Assembly (NCBI GenBank): GCA_022559845.1
Contig: CM040124.1
Coordinates: 66,673,491-66,737,490, forward strand
DNA from: Amorphophallus konjac
Lineage: Eukaryota; Streptophyta; Magnoliopsida; Alismatales; Araceae
DNA: 64,000 bases
Reading direction: 5' to 3'
Below, in pieces: positions 31,309 through 41,488 of the stretch (position 1 is its first letter; the number at the start of each line of letters is the position of its first letter). A program made the position numbers and the translations under genes. The notes below the pieces were generated by a model. The model did no database searches, was not told the origin of the DNA, and saw nothing but the letters and a program-made list of their open reading frames with translations.

Positions 31309-31835
31309 GAATGACGTAGGGCTCAGGGATTAGGTCGAATTAGGAGTCCTTATTGGGGTTAGAATCGATCCCTAAGAGTTCTGGACAAGTCCCCATGCTA
31401 GATCACATCGACCCCTGGCGATTTGGGAGGATAAAAATTTAGACTTTCCTAGGTTTATCAACTTCCATTTACAGAACTTGAACGCGATCTTTTCTGGATC
31501 GTGACCTCTAGAACGCGGTCGCACGACTGACCGCGACCTGGTCTGGCCATTAAAATTTAAATTTTAGTCAAATTCCTCTCTTAATTATCCCCTATTTATC
31601 TAGTTAAAATAGGAAAATTACCTTAATATGTCTCTTGGGTTGGGCGTGGGCCTAAAAGTCTTAGAATTGGGTCTTATGGTCCATTTTAAGTGGATAATTT
31701 ACCTATTAATAATTAGGCCCATAATAAATCATTAATTAAGCCCATTAAGCCTTTAAACCTATTAAATGCTTAAATTAATCCACTTAATCATAGAAAATTC
31801 TAGATAATTTCCAGATAATTACCAGGGGTGATACA

Positions 31836-31850
31836 CTCTCCCCCACTTAA
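31836..31850 (-). other. Polypurine tract of D
   Basis: AAGTGGGGGAGAG on the minus strand immediately before the LTR start TGTATCA. It primes plus-strand DNA synthesis and fixes the LTR edge. Confidence 0.85.
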
Positions 31851-31923
31851 AAAGAATTTTGTCCTAAAATTCATTGCACGAGTTTGTGGAGGGCATTCAC
31901 TTAAAATTAGACAACTCCGGGTA

Positions 31924-32350
31924 TCAAATAGGACAAAAATCGGATGTGAAATAGGTTAGGATGGTACCTTCAACCACGTTACCATCCCTTATAGTTTCAT
32001 CACCCATGACATCATTGAGACGACGTTGTCGCCGATGTCCTCCATTATTCTTCGAGGGTTGTTCTTTTATGAGTGGGAAATCGGGCATTCTACGTTCTCG
32101 ACTGCCACAACGCAAGCATGCGCCGAGGCGCTTCCAGCACTCTTCGGCAGTATGTCCGAACTTCTTGCAAAATGTGCAAGCTGCCATGACTTACTTTTCT
32201 TCTTCCTTGACCCATTTATTCTTGTCATTGCCATTATCATTACCATTGTATGGTCTCTTCTTATTATCTCGAGAGTTATGAGTTCCCGTGATGCTAAATT
32301 TATCTCCATTCTCTCCTCGCCTATCATGTTTTTAGCTTGGCTCCTCATCT
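31924..32350 (-). pseudogene. gag: D gag nucleocapsid fragment
   Basis: Two frames together give a gag C-terminal piece. A zinc knuckle CTFCKKFGHTAEEC is intact; the second, which in B reads [11 protein letters not shown], has lost its last Cys (CGSRERRMPDF). Text after it (VVEGTI) matches the start of the protease region of B (LVEGTLKV) and then breaks off. A one-base slip near 32190 separates the basic upstream part. No pol remains. Confidence 0.78.
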
Positions 32351-32439
32351 TTTTGTTGTGTCCCTGGTTTTGATGGTGACTAACTATGACTCATTGAATC
32401 TTTGCTATTTAAGTCTTCTCGTTTAGAAGTAAGGTTACA

Positions 32440-32967
32440 TAAGTCATTGCAATGATACAATAGCTCAAGGTCCAAAAGATTATGTTTCAGGTCAGCGGAC
32501 AGCATCAGAAAAGAAGAAGAACATGTTTGAAGAGGCAAAATCGACTTCAGGTGATCTTTAAGTCAACTTGGCTTTAGCCCGCAAGGCAGAAAAACCCAAA
32601 CCAAGGCCGACGGCTTATACCGCAATAAGGGTGACAAATAGGTCCTTAGTGGTGATAAATAGGCCATTCGGGTGACAAATGCCTTGCTACAGGTGAAAAA
32701 TAGGCAACAACCGTGAAATGCTCAAATATGTAGAAGGAGAGTCGACTCTAGTTCAAAGAGGAGTCGACTCCAGTTACACTCCAGTCACATGAGCTATGAA
32801 GCTAAGTCAAAGGCGATGGCTACTATTGGCTAAGGGTGACAAATAGCTTGTTAGTGGTGACAAATGTCAGATAAGGGTGACAAATAGCTATTTAGTGGTG
32901 ACAAATAGCTCGTGATAGTAAATCTAGAAGAAACCTACTTCCGTTTGAAGAATTTGAGTATGGCTAG
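32440..32967 (-). repeat. LTR fragment D2 (right part) with GGTGACAAATAG words
   Basis: Noncoding. Contains GTCGACTC/GAGTCGACTC words (32735-32770), linking it to 22815-23175, and about eight copies of GGTGACAAATAG(C/G) or GGTGATAAATAGG between 32628 and 32912. It ends at the insertion of element C. I infer that D interrupted one LTR, of which this is the outer U3. Confidence 0.5.
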
Positions 32968-33219
32968 TGTAGACACGCCAAAATTGACGTTACTGTGAGC
33001 ACATCTTATATTACCTCGCAATGCCCCAATTTGACCCTCAAATTAACTTTGTTTAAGTAGTTTTTCTCATTTTTCTTGAATTTCTCCCTTTTTTTCTCCC
33101 TTTTCTTATTTTCCCCTATTTTCTTGGATTTTCTGGGTATTTTTCTCTCTTTTTACGAATTTTCTAAGAATTAACGGCATAAGGGGGGGCATCATTTTAT
33201 TTTAAAAATAATAAAAAAG

Positions 33220-33890
33220 TGAAAATGACGCCTCTTTGAGGAGGCGTCCATTCATTTCTTTTTTCCTTATTTTTCTGGATTTTTTTGACAATTTTTCAGA
33301 TTTTTTAAAGAATTAACGACATGAAAGGGGACGTTAATTGATTTTAAATAAAATAAAAAATAAAAAAAGGAAAATGACGACATTGCAAATATTGTCAATT
33401 TCAATTTGAAATATTTTAATATTATTTGGTGGCCTTCCCGGTGTAAGGAAAATATGAAAAAATAAGAATTGGAATCAGCACAGTTCGATCCACGTCCACC
33501 TAAAAAATGGGAAAATAATAATGAGAAATGAAAAATGGCCCTGTTTCACATAAATTGAAATAACGTCCCTCACGGGGGTGTCATTTCAATTGACGCCCGA
33601 ATGAGTGGTCGTCATTTCCTTTTGGCTTTTATTATTATTTTTGATTCACGACACTGTGCAAGTCGTTGTTTCATTTGAAGACAGCGTGAAAAGTCGTCAT
33701 TTGCATTGCTACATTTTGAGATTTTTAATCCGTCCGAAATTCGTATTGAATTCTAAATAGCGCCCCCCCCTAAAAGTCGTCAATTCTTTTCAAATTTCAG
33801 AAAGTCTGAATCCGTCTGAAAATGCCTCAGAATTAGTGACGCCTCCGTGGACGTTATTTTAAATAGCGACCGTCTGTCCGATCGTCAATT
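33220..33890. repeat. Palindromic words ATGACGCC...GGCGTCAT in C U3
   Basis: Examples: ATGACGCCTC...GAGGCGTCCAT near 33226-33253, TGAAATAACGTCCC...GGTGTCATTTCA near 33556-33590, TTGACGCCC...GGTCGTCATT near 33588-33617, TAGCGACCGTC...GATCGTCAATT near 33864-33890. AT-rich filler in between. All lie upstream of the TATA box. Confidence 0.75.
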
Positions 33891-34075
33891 CTTGTTCAAT
33901 TCCGAACTCCGGCAGAACCTCCGTTTTTTCCCATTTTGAGCCCCTTTTCACTTGAGAAAGGACTCCTAAGGCTTTCTAATGTTGAGGGGACACTTGGGTA
34001 ATATTTATCTCATTCCAAATCTAACTAAAACATGTTTTCCTAATTTCTCTTGGAATTAACTCCGAATTTCACCCC

Positions 34076-34083
34076 TATAAATA
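34076..34083 (+). promoter_or_regulatory. TATA box of C LTR
   Basis: TATAAATA in a CCCC-flanked context typical of plant LTR promoters. Confidence 0.65.
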
Positions 34084-35017
34084 GGACCCCTCTCTCCCTT
34101 GTGTGAAGGAGATCAATATCAATTCAAGAGGAGGTGCTGTTGGACCAAAGGCTCAAGGAGGAAGACTCCCATGCACCTAAAAGCTTCATCCATGGAGTTC
34201 TTCTTCCTCTATTGAAGATTTGAAGCCTCTACATCCATGGAGTTCTACATCCTTTAGAGCTTCTTCCTCTTTTTGAAGATCTTCATCCTTGAAGCCCATG
34301 GAGAAAACCACTAAGCTTTCCACTTCTCTTTTCTCTTTGTTTTATTATTATTAGCATTGCATGCATCATATCATATTCTTCTTTTATCTCTTTTTATCTC
34401 AATATTGAGATCTCCACATTGTGCACTCTAGCACACCCCCTTTTGTGCAACACTTGCACATCTCTCTCTATATTTTTCATCATACATCATACTTTCATCC
34501 TCACCCTTTGCATAGGGGTTTAAGGGCCAACACCCAACAAGGTGTGTTCTTATACATGCTTTTCATGTTTATTTCTATTATGAATTTGATGCTACACTCA
34601 CCTTGGTTCTAATCTATATTCTTTTATTGGTGTTTGTTGTTGTTTTGCAAGGGTAATCAAGCTATAAACTCTCTTCATCGGCCGGCCGATGGCAAGAGAA
34701 GGTGCACTCACAATCTCCCCCGCATCCTTTTGAGGTATTTATATTCGCGATCCCTCCATATTGTTATTGTTTATATCATTTGAGGCCCTCGCGTCTTTGG
34801 CGATCACCTTTCCCCTTAGCATCCTCACATGCTCCCCTTTTTCTCCTCTTTCCCTTCCTTTTTCTTTTAATTCTTCTTAGTTTTTCCTTAAGTGAATTTT
34901 TCTTAGATCTACTAATTGGCGATCACGGTGGGACACCTTTTGTTTTTCTTTTGATTACCCTTTCCCTTGGGCACCCACGTGTGCCATCTTCCCTTTGCAC
35001 CCACGGTGCACCTCCAT

Positions 35018-35030
35018 TAGTGCTCCATGT
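35018..35030 (+). other. Possible decayed primer binding site of C
   Basis: TTAGTGCTCCATG follows the presumed LTR end. It equals the T1 site TTGGCGCC except for three transitions, so it may be the same site after deamination. Weak support. Confidence 0.3.
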
Positions 35031-35253
35031 AGCACCCTCCCACTTGGATTGTTAATTTGCTGGATTTAGAGTTTTCCCATTTCTTTTATCCACATTTAAA
35101 ATTTTAAAAAAAATGAGCATGCTATGGTGTATCTCATGTTCTTGATGGTTGCTAGGATTTTCATCTTGTGATTGAGTGATTTCCATTCTCTTCTATTGGC
35201 TATTTTCCACTGTTCTAAGCTTTCTGACCGTTGAACTGTTCCTGGGACAGTAA

Positions 35254-35585
35254 GGAATTAGCGCCCATACACAGGGCGCCCATTCCCTGATTGGCGGCAG
35301 GTTGCAGGGCGCCAATTCCCTGCCCCCTCTAAAAAAATATATAGCATAGGAATTAACGCCCCTCCACAGAGGCGTCATTCACGAATTTAACGCCTCACTA
35401 AAAGGCGTCATTTCTTCTGTCACTGTTGATTCTCTAACCTGTGGTCACTGTTCATTGCTATTGACGCCCCTTCACAGAGGCGTTATTTACATATTCAGCG
35501 CCTCATACCAAGGCACTATTTCACTATGTTTGCCACGGTTTGCAGTGATTAACGACTGTCACACAGTCGCGGTTTATTGAGGTAG
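35254..35585. repeat. Palindromic words (GCGCC/GGCGC, GACGCC/GGCGTC) in C leader
   Basis: Examples: TTAGCGCCC...GGGCGCCC (35258-35281), AACGCCCCTCC...GAGGCGTCATT (35345-35374), AACGCCTCAC...AAGGCGTCATT (35381-35413), TTGACGCCCC...GAGGCGTTATT (35461-35489), GACTGTC...GTCGCGG (35554-35572). They lie downstream of the presumed LTR end, unlike in T1. Confidence 0.7.
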
Positions 35586-35789
35586 CGACCGCTATCAGGT
35601 CACCATTTTATTCTTTTTTCACAGAACTGTGATTTTTACTGTTACCTCTATCTGTTGGCTGCACTTATTGATTATCTATTGATTGTTGATTGATCTGCCT
35701 GCATTTGTTTTGCATTCATCTTTGCATTTGGCTTCAGAGACCTCCTCTCTCTACACTTTTAGGATCCATACCCCCTCTTGGTTAAGGAA

Positions 35790-35898
35790 GGACCCTCCAT
35801 TGAGCATTCTGTCTCTTTGGATTGGAAATTACTAAACCAAGACCTCCATAAGTCCCCGCACCCGTGGATTCCCTCACGGACGCTGGGCAGGTTGTACC
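35790..35898 (+). promoter_or_regulatory. Conserved ~110-nt leader block (C copy)
   Basis: 109 nt in the sense strand of the C leader, upstream of gag at 36129. Contains AGACCTCCATAAGTCCCCGC and GTGGATTCCC and ends in GGCAGGTTGTACC. The following TTGAAGTTCCCCGG is shared with T1 only. Confidence 0.72.
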
Positions 35899-36128
35899 TT
35901 GAAGTTCCCCGGGTTTAGTTGGCCTATGCATGGTGAGAGAGTATTCCTAGCTGGCACTGGAGTAAACCACATTTGAAACTAGGTTCAAGACCTTGAGTGA
36001 TCACATCAATTTGCATAAAATCATTTAATTCACCAAGGTTCAACAATAAATCAAACGTGAACATTTCAACTTGTTTGGTCTTGGCAACCTGCTTTGATTG
36101 AATATTATTTGCTTGCATAATATTTCAC

Positions 36129-37680
36129 ATGGATAATCAAATCAACATGTTTAATCCAACACATATTCACGAGGATGAACAACCCGGTACATCATATGAT
36201 CCTCAGCTCTATAATTCTCATCACAATCATGCTAGGGGATCGTGTTCTCATTCCTATGGTCATGCCCGACCCATGGGCAATGTCCAATCCCATGGTCCCT
36301 CACATTCATTGCGAGCCACTGCTCCTGTGGGACCGTCTCCTCCCAATGATGAGAAGGTCTCTCAAATCATTCGTGCATTAGATCATTTCACCCCTCAGCA
36401 AATCCAGGCCCTTCAGGCCGCAGTTGAGGGTGTACCTCATTCTTCTTATTCTCCTCCTACTCCTATTCGGGTGGCCCATCACCCGCCTCCTTCATCCACA
36501 CATACTCCTATTCGGGTGGCCCATCACCCGCCTCCTTCATCCACACATACTCCTATTCGGGTGGCCCACCACCCGCCTCCTTCGTCCACACATACTCCTA
36601 TTCGGGTGGCCCATCACCCGCCACCTTCATCCACACATACTTCTATTCGGGTGGCCCATCACCCGCCTCCTTCTATTTCTCATCCTTCACGGCCCCAAGG
36701 CCCATTTATTTCTTGCAACCCGGCCCGTCCTGGTCCTTTTGTGGGTCAGCCCATTAATCTCCCTCCACGGCCTTTTTATGCGGCCCCTCCTTCAAGGCCT
36801 TGCCAACCCTATGTTGCTCAAGTTACACCTCTCCAACAAACTCTTATTGATAAAGTCACTTCATTGGATGAACAATTAAAGAGGATTACGAGCCCACAGC
36901 CCGTTCCTCCTACTCCAGTCAATCCCCTCTATGCTGCTCTGAATGAGATTACAAAGATGAAGAAAGATTGGAAGGACAGGAGAGACGACCACGGCATCAA
37001 CAACGCAAGCGAGCAAAAGTCGACAAATTTCAATGTTCAAGTGGACGCCGTCCGCCCTCAACCCATTTACCCCATTCACTCACATAGCCCTCCGCCTCCA
37101 CATACGCCATACCATTACACTCCACCACCTACATATACACCTCCACAACAACGTTCACTTGAGTTTGACAATGAAGAGCCGACAACTGAACAATCGAAGA
37201 CGGCACATGTTGATGAAGTTTCAAAGGCACCCCTTCCGAGTTTTCTTTGTTTTCCACTACCTCCGCTACCATCCGATGAACCTCCTGCTCAGGACGAAGC
37301 CGCCATCCTTAACCCCGTTTATGAGACCTCTTGGTGTTACGATGATGGGTCGATACTTCGATCACCCACGCTGGTGCATCTTGAGTCTCATTGTATCCCT
37401 AACACCGCTCGCCCCATTCGGCGTTTCCTCCGGACCAAGCCTCCCACTAAACTTCCATCAGCTACACCATTAGCCTCCACAACACCGGCCCCCGCCGAAC
37501 TTTCCTCTAAAACCCCACCAATTACACCTCCACCAGCTATGCCATTAACCTCTACAACGCTAGCCTCCGCCGAGCCTTCCATTAAACCTCCACCCATTAA
37601 GCCATTAGCCTCCACGCCATCGGCCTCCGCTGAGCCCACCATCGAACCTTCCCCAATTAACTTACCATTACCGCCACCTC
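36129..37680 (+). pseudogene. gag: C gag, N-terminal part
   Basis: An open frame of about 517 codons starting MDNQINMFNPTHIHEDEQ. It has a short helix FTPQQIQALQAAVEG (compare LTSEQLRAFQAILKG in T1), five tandem 15-residue Pro/His repeats (RVAHHPPPSSTHT), a helix QTLIDKVTSLDEQLKRI near residue 245, and a Pro/Thr/Ser-rich C-terminal half. No capsid core or zinc knuckle is reached because the frame runs into fragment B1 at 37681. By analogy with T1 it is the N-terminal gag extension. Confidence 0.65.
36459..36683 (+). repeat. Five tandem 45-bp repeats in C gag
   Basis: Unit ACTCCTATTCGGGTGGCCCA plus 25 further bases, encoding 15 residues ending in PPPSSTHT. The first four units are nearly identical; the fifth is changed at its end. 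Repeat length is a multiple of three, so copy number changes would keep the gag frame open. Confidence 0.93.
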
Positions 37681-37872
37681 AGGGGACATCCTATATGGTA
37701 CCTTAGAAACTGGTCCAGCACCAGGGGCCAAGTCGATGGTGAAGGCCACTTCTCTTTGTGGAGGTAATCCAGGCAAATCCTCCGGAAACATGTCTGGAAA
37801 TTCTTGCACAACTGGGATGTCTTCTAGCTTAGTCTCCTTAATGGTGACAAATACAAGGAAAGATACACATCA
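37681..37872 (-). pseudogene. pol: B1 fragment: protease-RT junction of a Tekay pol
   Basis: Matches bases 54899-55090 and 62320-62512 of the B2 and B3 copies (region between protease and RT, upstream of [10 protein letters not shown]). It is the left continuation of the B1 piece at 47674, separated by insertion A. Its left edge at 37681 is an abrupt join to element C; the shared CAG there suggests microhomology-mediated joining. RT onwards is missing from B1. Confidence 0.85.
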
Positions 37873-40304
37873 TGTAATGTCCCGGACCTTCCGGATCCTT
37901 CTTCGTGGGTCCCGGATTTGGTTTCTCAGAGTGTCTAACTTTGTTGTGTCCGAAATTTCGTTTCGGACATCTTTCGTGTTCGGATCGGCGCGATCCGGAG
38001 TCGTTTCGGAGGCCCGGAGTGTGTCCGCGACTTTTTCGATGTGTGTTTTCCGATTTCCCCGTGTGGGTTTCGGTGAATCCTTCGGAACCCTGTAGCGGGT
38101 GAACCGGGTCGTTCACCAGCCCGCGAGTGGTACCGTTGCGATCAGCGCTTCGAGACGGTCGAGGAGGTGTATTTTTCTATTTTTCGGTATTTTTGGCATT
38201 TTTTGGATTTTCTATTTATAGCCTTTTTCTTTTTCCCTTTCTTTTTCTTTTTCTTCTTTCTTCTTTCCTCCCCCGTGAGCGCAACGGTCACACCCCCCCT
38301 TCTTGCCCGTTGGACCCCGCGGCGCCCCTTCCTCCTCCGGCGACGGGTGGCGGACGATGGCGACGGCGCGGTGGCGACGGCGGTGGCGAGAGGATCGTGA
38401 CGGTGCCCCCATTGGCGCGTGGGAGAGGAGTTCGTAGTTGAGCTAGATTTGAAGATCGGTGACTTTTCGGCGGATTTTGAGCTTCATCGAGGTAGGGGGA
38501 TGGATCCTTGCCTTCTTTCCAGCATTCCCCGTGATTCCTAGGCCATGGAGAGGCCGAGATGGGCTAGATTCATGCCGGGAGGGCTATTTCCATGCTTGGG
38601 GTTTTGAGCGCCGAATCCATCGTTTTGGAGTTTTTTTTGATTGATTCGGGGTTCTAGAGGCATGCTAGGACATCTGGGGGTGATTCCCCACTATTTTCCC
38701 TTCACCAAGGGGGGGTGGATGGGCGTGGTTTTGTGATTTCCGGCCGTAGTTCACGAACCGGGCTCGGCCCGTTGTCGCGCTATAGTCCAGTGGCGCGTTC
38801 TCGATGAACGCGCCTTATCGTCCGAGCGCGTTCGTTCGGGAAGACGAACAGTTGGTGGTTCGTGACGAGCCTGGGGTAGGCACCGCGTTCTTGAAGAATG
38901 CGCTACCTTTCCCTAGCGCGTTCTTGTTGAACGCGCTAGCTTCGGCTAGCGCCTTCTTGGAGAACGCACTAGCTTCTGCTAGCGCGTTCTTCAGGGATCG
39001 CGCTAGGGGACCATAGCGCGACAGTGTCGCGCTCTGGGTCCCTAGCACGTTAATCCCCCTTCCCGAGCCGCAGTTTATGTCGACTGTTTCACCTCCGGTT
39101 GGGTGAGTTTTGGACCCGGTGGTGGCGTGTGGCCCGAGGGATGCCATGAGCACCCAGTGAGAGCCATAGGGGCGCCCGGGGTTCTTCCCGGAGGATTAGT
39201 TGCCTTGGTAGGGTTGCCGCGTGACTTGAGGGACGCTCGGACCTCATGCGTGTCCCCGGCATCCGTACCTACCCTTTGGTTATCGAGAATCTGCATTAGT
39301 GTGTAGCCGACGATTTTCGTGAGTTGGGCCTTACTTCCAGTGACCTGTCCACTAGTCGTAGCTCCCTGCGCACGCGTGTGTGGACCCACCTGGGAGTGGT
39401 GGAGAGCGAGACCCAGTGTGACGCGGTTTTTAGGCTGGTTCCCGTAGGGCCCCTTGCCATTGCCACTAGAGTCCGGTGGGGGGCAAAACCAGCTAGAGGA
39501 CCCGACCTAGAGCAGATGGTCTGTGTGTGCACACATAGTTGGGGGCTTAGGACACGCGCTGACGAGCGTGACCCCAGCTAGTCCTTGTTGTGGTACTTGT
39601 TGCGTCTCTGAGTCTCACGCCCGGGGCGTAGTAGCTAGACACTTGTGACGCGGTGTAAGACGTCAGGGGACGCTTCCGGTCGTTCTTCTTGTGGACAGTG
39701 CTCCTGTTCACTGGCAGGCGTGGACTCGTGTTTTATTAGACCGAGGTTCGGTAGTACGGTGCTGTTAGAGTAGACGGCTTTTTCGTTTATTTACTTTAGC
39801 TTGTTGGCTTTGCCGTGCTCTTGTTAGGTAGGGTTACCTTCTGCTTTCTCGTTTCTCGTGCGAGGTGGGGATTGGCGGGATCCCTACTGGGCCAATGAAA
39901 TGAGGCTCACCCCTGCTTTTCAGGTGAGGCGGGGTCTTCGAGAGGCGCGGCCGAGTTTCAACGTGGTTCTTCTAGTCAGGGTTAGTCGCGAGTCTGCCAG
40001 AGCCGGGGGATGCCCCGTGTAGTTGTACTCCGGGGGATGCCCCGTGTAGTTGTACTTTCTTTTCTGTTGACTATACCTTCTTTTGGGCATGACACACTGT
40101 GGACCTTGTAGCAGTTTATTTATTTATATTATTCTGTGCATTTTTATTCTAGATTATTGTGCTATCTCTATGGTCGTTGTAGCTTCTCTTGTACCCCCAC
40201 ACCACTCCTTTCTACCCTTCCGAGTCTTCGGACTCGTGGGTTGGCAGGCCGAGATTTGAGACGCGCCGGTTCCTTTCCGGTACTCGGATCCTCGGGTCGT
40301 CACA
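37873..40304 (+). repeat. 5' LTR of A (2432 bp)
   Basis: Edges TGTAATGTCCCGG and GGGTCGTCACA. A likely TATA (TATTTATAG, 38213-38221) separates a short U3 from a long R/U5. The R/U5 carries the palindromic words at 38775-39034 and pyrimidine-rich runs before 38280. No protein is encoded; repetitive peptides readable here come from the palindrome array. Confidence 0.93.
38775..39034. repeat. Palindromes CTAGCGCGTTC...GAACGCGCTAG in A LTR
   Basis: At least six pairs, e.g. GGCGCGTTC/GAACGCGCC (38792-38814), CTAGCGCGTTC/GAACGCGCTAG (38913-38939), CTAGCGCCTTCT/AGAACGCACTAG (38945-38971), CTAGCGCGTTCT/GATCGCGCTAG (38979-39005), TAGCGCGAC/GTCGCGCT (39014-39033). Loops are 3-6 bases. The second LTR has the same array at 46146-46406, more decayed. 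Confidence 0.88.
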
Positions 40305-40306
40305 GC

Positions 40307-40318
40307 TGGTATCAGAGC
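40307..40318 (+). other. A primer binding site (initiator Met type)
   Basis: TGGTATCAGAGC two bases after the LTR end, complementary to the 3' end of initiator Met tRNA. Confidence 0.95.
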
Positions 40319-40459
40319 GTAGGTTGTGGAGGTGCATCGGAACTTGGAATGAATTGCAGTGGTCCAGAAGGTCCATGAATGTCCTGTACAGTCAGCGAAT
40401 GGCCTAGGGTCATGTGTTTTATTGATTTCCGGTTGCTTTTCTTTGATGCCAGGTGTGTT

Positions 40460-41488
40460 ATGGCGCCATAGAGGAGGACTCGTGCCCAGCAGGGAGAGTC
40501 TAGTGGTGGTCCAGAGGAGAAGAGCAGGGCTTCAGTTTTCGAGGGTGTATCTAGAGATACGAGAGCTCCAGGGATGGATGACTTCTTCCGAGGCATGTTT
40601 GAGTATGTGTTTCAGCGGCAGCAGGGAGGTCAGCAGCAGGGAGATCATCAGCAGCAGGGTGGCGATGCTGGTGAGGACCGGGCTCGTGGTGGTCATGGTC
40701 GTGTACTGAAGGACTTTTTACTGTTCCATCCTCCTTCTTTCAGTGGGCAGCCAGATCCTGAGGTGGCCAGAGAGTGACTGGATGATGTTCGGCGGATTTT
40801 CAGTGCGATGGAGTGTCCTGAGGAGGAACAGGTGGCGTTGGCTACTCATCGTCTTCAGGGATCGGCCCGTACTTTGTGGACGTCAGAGTGGTGTTCAGTG
40901 TTCCAGTCTCGTCCTCTTCGGCAGATTGCGTGGCAGGAGTTCGTCAAGGCTTTCGAGCGTGCCTTCTGTCCGTCCTTTGTCAGGTCGCAGAGGTTGCGTG
41001 AGTTCATGGAGCTGACTCAGGGTGACATGTCGGTGATGCAGTACCGTGCCAGGTTTATCGAGTTGGGCCGTTATGCTCCTCATATCATGGCAGATGAGGA
41101 GGTGAAGACCGATCAGTTTGTTGGTGGTCTGAGGCTAGAGTTGAGGCATCATCTTCTTGCGTCGGGTTTGACCAGTTTGGACGCGGCATGTAAGGCAGCG
41201 GCAGCGTTGGAGAGAGATTTGTAGAAGGTTCGAGGGCAGGGCAGTGCTAGTCAGGTGCAGGCAGATTTCAGCCAGCCGGCAGGGATGCAACAGCAAAGTA
41301 CCGTCCAGCTCTCAACAGGCGGATCAGTGGCGACGCAGACTGCGGCTCCTGCGCCAGGTTCATCCTTCAAGTCAAAGCTTAAGAAGTTGCTTAAGGAAGC
41401 TGGATTTGGCAAGAGGCATCAGGATCATAAGGAATCGAAGCAGGAGTCGATGGGCAGTGTTCAGCATCCAGCGGCTTTTCAGCGTTAG
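40460..41488 (+). pseudogene. gag: A gag, capsid region
   Basis: Starts MAP then TAG as the fourth codon. A Gln/Gly-rich stretch is followed by the capsid domain: FHPPSFSGQPDPEVARE, MECPEEEQVALATHRLQG, WQEFVKAFERAFCPS and YRARFIELGRYAP are typical of chromovirus gag. In-frame stops are TAG at 40469, TGA at 40775, TAG at 41222 and TAG at 41486. Comparison with relatives suggests the three TAGs were CAG and the TGA was probably TGG. Confidence 0.85.

Larger units (their letters stand above)
23195..31835 (-). repeat. 3' LTR of D, split by insertion E
   Basis: The LTR parts are 23195-23581 and 29056-31835 (about 3.17 kb together). Left edge TGTCACGCCCCA; right edge TGATACA next to the polypurine tract. 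Sequence resumes across E as in the B LTRs (ACCTGAAAAGTAGGG). It holds a TATA box at 31297-31308, the conserved leader block at 30221-30332 and palindromic words of the AACGCGGTC / GTAGCGATC type at 29870-30150, 30668-30745 and 31480-31545. Confidence 0.72.
23195..32440 (-). mobile_element. Tekay-type element D, internally deleted, holding E and F
   Basis: Minus-strand remnant: 3' LTR (23195-31835, interrupted), polypurine tract (31836-31850), then only a gag nucleocapsid piece (31924-32350). Protease, RT, RNase H and integrase are absent between gag and the polypurine tract, so a large internal deletion occurred; the 5' LTR is also gone. The right limit near 32440 is approximate. LTR start TGTATCACCCCTGG and end GGGGCGTGACA place it with the Tekay families here. 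Confidence 0.65.
32968..35017 (+). repeat. 5' LTR of C (~2050 bp)
   Basis: Start TGTAGACACGCC. The end is taken at ACCTCCA (35017) because T1 ends CTCTCCA at the matching place and CACGGTGCACCTCCA resembles T1. TATA box at 34076. Between TATA and end come TTTTGCAAGGGTAA, CGGCCGGCCG and TTGGCGATCACC, all shared with T1. U3 carries many GACGCC/GGCGTC words. Confidence 0.62.
32968..37680 (+). mobile_element. Tat-lineage element C, truncated in gag
   Basis: Plus-strand element starting TGTAGACACGCC, the same LTR start as T1, preceded by GCTAG as possible target duplication. LTR, leader and the N-terminal half of gag are present; sequence switches at 37680 to the Tekay fragment B1, so the rest of gag, pol and 3' LTR are lost. 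LTR and leader share several words with T1 but the two are clearly different families. Confidence 0.75.

Noticed and set aside
32026..32373. A plus-strand hydrophobic frame that looks like a membrane protein
   Set aside because: It is the reverse strand of the D gag fragment, whose zinc knuckle is clearly readable on the minus strand.
36424..36879. A second plus-strand frame with LLFGWPITR repeats
   Set aside because: It is the 45-bp gag minisatellite read in another frame.
38815..39153. A minus-strand frame with ALAEASAF repeats (and the copy at 46017-46523)
   Set aside because: The peptides come from the AGCGCG palindromes of the A LTR read in frame; LTR 2 does not keep them intact.
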